Assembly: GCA_036488815.1 (NCBI GenBank)
Contig: DASXGX010000042.1
Span: 69,351 to 133,350, forward strand
DNA from: Roseiarcus sp036488815
Lineage (GTDB): Bacteria > Pseudomonadota > Alphaproteobacteria > Rhizobiales > Beijerinckiaceae
DNA length: 64,000 nucleotides
Reading direction: 5' to 3'
Shown here: positions 62,124 through 64,000 of the stretch, piece after piece
Layout of the letters: each line of letters opens with the position of its first letter
How positions within the stretch are numbered: position 1 is the stretch's first letter
Translations under genes and position numbers: made by a program
Notes under the pieces: generated by a model
What the model saw: the letters and a program-made list of their open reading frames with translations, nothing else
Database searches by the model: none
Told to the model about the DNA's origin: nothing

Positions 62124-62999
62124 GTGGTCAACTGGGCGAACTTCGTATCGCAGTGCTTTAACGGGCTGGTGCTCGGCGCGCTTCTCGCGCTGATCTCGTC
62201 CGGCCTCACGATCATTTACGGCACGCTCGGCGTGCTGAACCTCGCGCATGGCGCCCTCTTCATGCTTGGCGGCTACGCCGGCTGGGTCGCCTATTCCTAC
62301 ACCGGCTCATTCGCCGCCGCCGTCATAGGCGGCTCCCTGTTCGTAATGGTCGTCGGCGTGGTGATCGAACGCGTGATCATGCGGCAGTTTTATTCGCGGC
62401 CGCACGAGGACCAGCTGCTCGTCACTTTCGGCCTCGGCATCGTCATCGTCGAAACGGTCCGCCATTTCTTCGGCAGCCTGTCGAAGTCCGTGCCGCCGCC
62501 GCCCAACCTTGTCGGAATCACGTCGATCGGCTTCATGATGTATCCGACCTATCGTCTGGCGCTGCTCGGCATCGTCGCCGTCGCGCTGCTCGCGCTCTAT
62601 ATCGTCCTCTATCGCACCCGGATTGGCATGATCGTGCGCGCGGGCATCGAGGACTCGGGAATGGTCGATGCGCTCGGCATCGACGTCTTCAAGGTCTTCA
62701 TGCTCGTGTTCGGAATCGGCGCCATGGCGGCTGGCTTCGCGGGCATCGTCAATACGCCGGTCGTGTCCATTGCGCCCGACTCCGGCGAGTCGATCCTGGT
62801 GCAGACATTCGTTGTCGTCGTGATCGGCGGCGTCGGCTCGTTTCCCGGCGCCGTGCTCGGCGGCCTGATCGCCGGCGAGATCATCAGCATCACCTCGATG
62901 TTCAACCCCGGCTATTCCTACGTCATGCTGTTCGTCGCCATGACGCTGGTGCTCGTGCTGCGTCCTTACGGCCTGCTCGGCACGGCCGGCCGCGAATGA
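62124..62999 (+). CDS. ABC transporter permease, LivH type (second system)
   Basis: I take the GTG at 62124, giving 291 residues that begin VNWANFVSQCFNGLVLGALL; another GTG at 62082 is possible. Family segments TIIYGTLGVLNLAHGALFML, LLVTFGLGIVIVETVRHFFG and IVVIGGVGSFPGAVLGGLIA-like helices are present. It forms half of the inner-membrane channel for the binding protein encoded upstream, 100 bases away. Confidence 0.9.
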   Translation: MVNWANFVSQCFNGLVLGALLALISSGLTIIYGTLGVLNLAHGALFMLGGYAGWVAYSYTGSFAAAVIGGSLFVMVVGVVIERVIMRQFYSRPHEDQLLVTFGLGIVIVETVRHFFGSLSKSVPPPPNLVGITSIGFMMYPTYRLALLGIVAVALLALYIVLYRTRIGMIVRAGIEDSGMVDALGIDVFKVFMLVFGIGAMAAGFAGIVNTPVVSIAPDSGESILVQTFVVVVIGGVGSFPGAVLGGLIAGEIISITSMFNPGYSYVMLFVAMTLVLVLRPYGLLGTAGRE

Positions 63000-63012
63000 G
63001 GCGAGCGGTCTG

Positions 63013-64000
63013 ATGCTCAGGCAACGCCCTTTTTTGGTCGAGATTCTCACGGCCGCCGGCCTAATCGCGGCGCCATTTGTGCTGCCGTATCTCGGCTTCA
63101 CGCCGACCACGATCAACCGCATCCTGGTCTGGGGCATGTTCGGCATCGGCTTCGACATTCTGTTCGGATTCACCGGGCTCTTGTCGTTCGGTCAGTCCGC
63201 GTTTTTCGGGACCGGCGGCATGGTGGCGGCCTATCTCCTGACCATTCTCAATTTTCCCTACGTGACGGTAGCGCTGGTGATCGGCACAGCCGCCGCCGTC
63301 GTCATTGGCTATCTGGTGGGGCTGATCGCGTTGCGGCGGACCGGCATTTATTTCGCCATGATCACGGTGGCGATCGCCGAGGTCTTCTTCTTTGTCGAGT
63401 TTAATCCGTTGTCGGCCTACACCGGCGGCGAAAACGGTCTGCCGGGTGTGCCGTCGCCGTCGCTTTATCTCGGCTTCACCACCATCCGCTTCGACACCGA
63501 CAAGTCGCTCTACGCCTATTTGGCGTTCTGGTTTTTTGTCGGCATGGTGATCGCGTTGCGCATCGTGCGCTCGCCGGTGGGTGCGGTGTTGCGCGCCATC
63601 CGTGACAATCCGCTGCGCGCGGCGGCCGTCGGCCACAACATCCACGGCTACAAGCTCACCGCCTTTGTCATCGCCGCCGCCTATGCCGGCTTTGCCGGCG
63701 TCCTGCTCGGCCTGATGCAAGGCTTCATGCCGCCGGACGCCTTCATGTTCGACACTTCCGGACAACTGGTGATGCAGACTGCCATCGGCGGCGCCGGCAC
63801 GTTGTTCGGTCCGCTGCTTGGCGCGGCGGTCTGGCTCTATCTGAGCGACTTCTTGCAGACCACGTTGCATATCGGTGCGACCTGGAAGCTCGTCCTCGGC
63901 GTCGTCTTCGTACTGCTGGTGTGTTTCCTGCGTCGTGGCCTGATCGGCGGCATTGAGGATCTTTATGCGCTGATGGCTGGCGCGAAGAAGCGCGCGGACC
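63013..64000 (+). CDS. ABC transporter permease, LivM type (second system), 3' end beyond the window
   Basis: The ATG at 63013 opens a frame that stays open to the right edge, at least 329 codons. Visible features are FDILFGFTGLLSFGQSAFFG, IYFAMITVAIAEVFFFVEF, the loop AIRDNPLRAAAVGHNIHGYK and GGAGTLFGPLLGAAVWLYLS, all LivM-type. The visible part already nears full length, so the stop should be close. The two ATPase genes of this system probably lie just outside the window. Confidence 0.9.
   Translation, partial: MLRQRPFLVEILTAAGLIAAPFVLPYLGFTPTTINRILVWGMFGIGFDILFGFTGLLSFGQSAFFGTGGMVAAYLLTILNFPYVTVALVIGTAAAVVIGYLVGLIALRRTGIYFAMITVAIAEVFFFVEFNPLSAYTGGENGLPGVPSPSLYLGFTTIRFDTDKSLYAYLAFWFFVGMVIALRIVRSPVGAVLRAIRDNPLRAAAVGHNIHGYKLTAFVIAAAYAGFAGVLLGLMQGFMPPDAFMFDTSGQLVMQTAIGGAGTLFGPLLGAAVWLYLSDFLQTTLHIGATWKLVLGVVFVLLVCFLRRGLIGGIEDLYALMAGAKKRAD

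Overview
The window reads as chromosomal DNA of a high-GC alphaproteobacterium of the order Hyphomicrobiales (Rhizobiales). I infer this from the FdxA-CarD pair behind a MgpS/SUV3-type helicase remnant, a KdsD/MurJ/GalU envelope gene set, DUF1127, several HAAT (Liv-type) transporter genes, and families of short palindromic intergenic repeats like those seen in that order. Genus is not decidable from sequence alone; a Beijerinckiaceae/Methylocystaceae-like organism is a guess. Several genes appear to start at TTG (the beta-barrel protein, ftsY, htpG, lemA), each with a purine-rich ribosome site in front.

Layout. 0-0.8 kb: the 5' end of an exported protein, a frameshifted PIN-domain toxin relic and tRNA-Thr(GGU). 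0.85-6.9 kb: envelope and surface polysaccharide genes (kdsD, a BBP2-like outer-membrane barrel, a YihY/BrkB membrane protein, galU and galE divergent). 7-10.4 kb: a Liv-type ABC transporter operon (two ATPases, two permeases, no binding protein) preceded by an eight-codon leader ORF. 10.6-17.4 kb: ferredoxin reductase-like flavoprotein, murJ, a SUV3/MgpS-like protein that has only the C-terminal part, fdxA, and a CarD protein with a long histone-H1-like tail. 17.8-21.6 kb: glpK and a chemoreceptor. 21.9-26.1 kb: an uncharacterised operon (citrate-synthase-fold lyase, PaaK-like CoA ligase, VOC protein, glutathione S-transferase) divergent from a GntR/FadR regulator, with a good candidate operator in the shared promoter. 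26.1-35.7 kb: a low-GC patch, a SnoaL-like protein, prpE, TauE/SafE, GtrA, a fatty acyl-CoA ligase, an RpiR regulator, a HAD nucleotidase and a WcaJ-type initiating glycosyl-phosphate transferase. 35.9-51.8 kb: mostly housekeeping genes (malate synthase A, DUF1127, LysR, RluA, ftsY, yciB, a haloperoxidase-like hydrolase, a Gly/His-rich LTXXQ protein, htpG, a D,D-carboxypeptidase, TPM and LemA proteins, ilvC).

At 51.85 kb a tRNA-Lys(CUU) marks a change of character. It is followed by about 1.7 kb of decayed sequence with a DUF927-like remnant, then a winged-helix/NB-ARC/TPR regulator, a small exported protein, DUF202, a sulfite-oxidase-like molybdoenzyme and a DUF4239 protein. I read this as a probable genomic island or the scar of an integrated element. 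The window closes in a second Liv-type transporter (TAT-exported binding protein, two permeases) that runs off the right edge.

The strongest leads are the GntR-controlled CoA-ligase/lyase/VOC/GST operon with its 13-bp palindromic operator, the SUV3-like protein without a helicase core, the CarD protein with an H1-like tail, the tRNA-Lys-associated sulfite-oxidase island, and a possible small RNA between htpG and the carboxypeptidase gene. I see no CRISPR array, intact insertion sequence, rRNA or replication origin.
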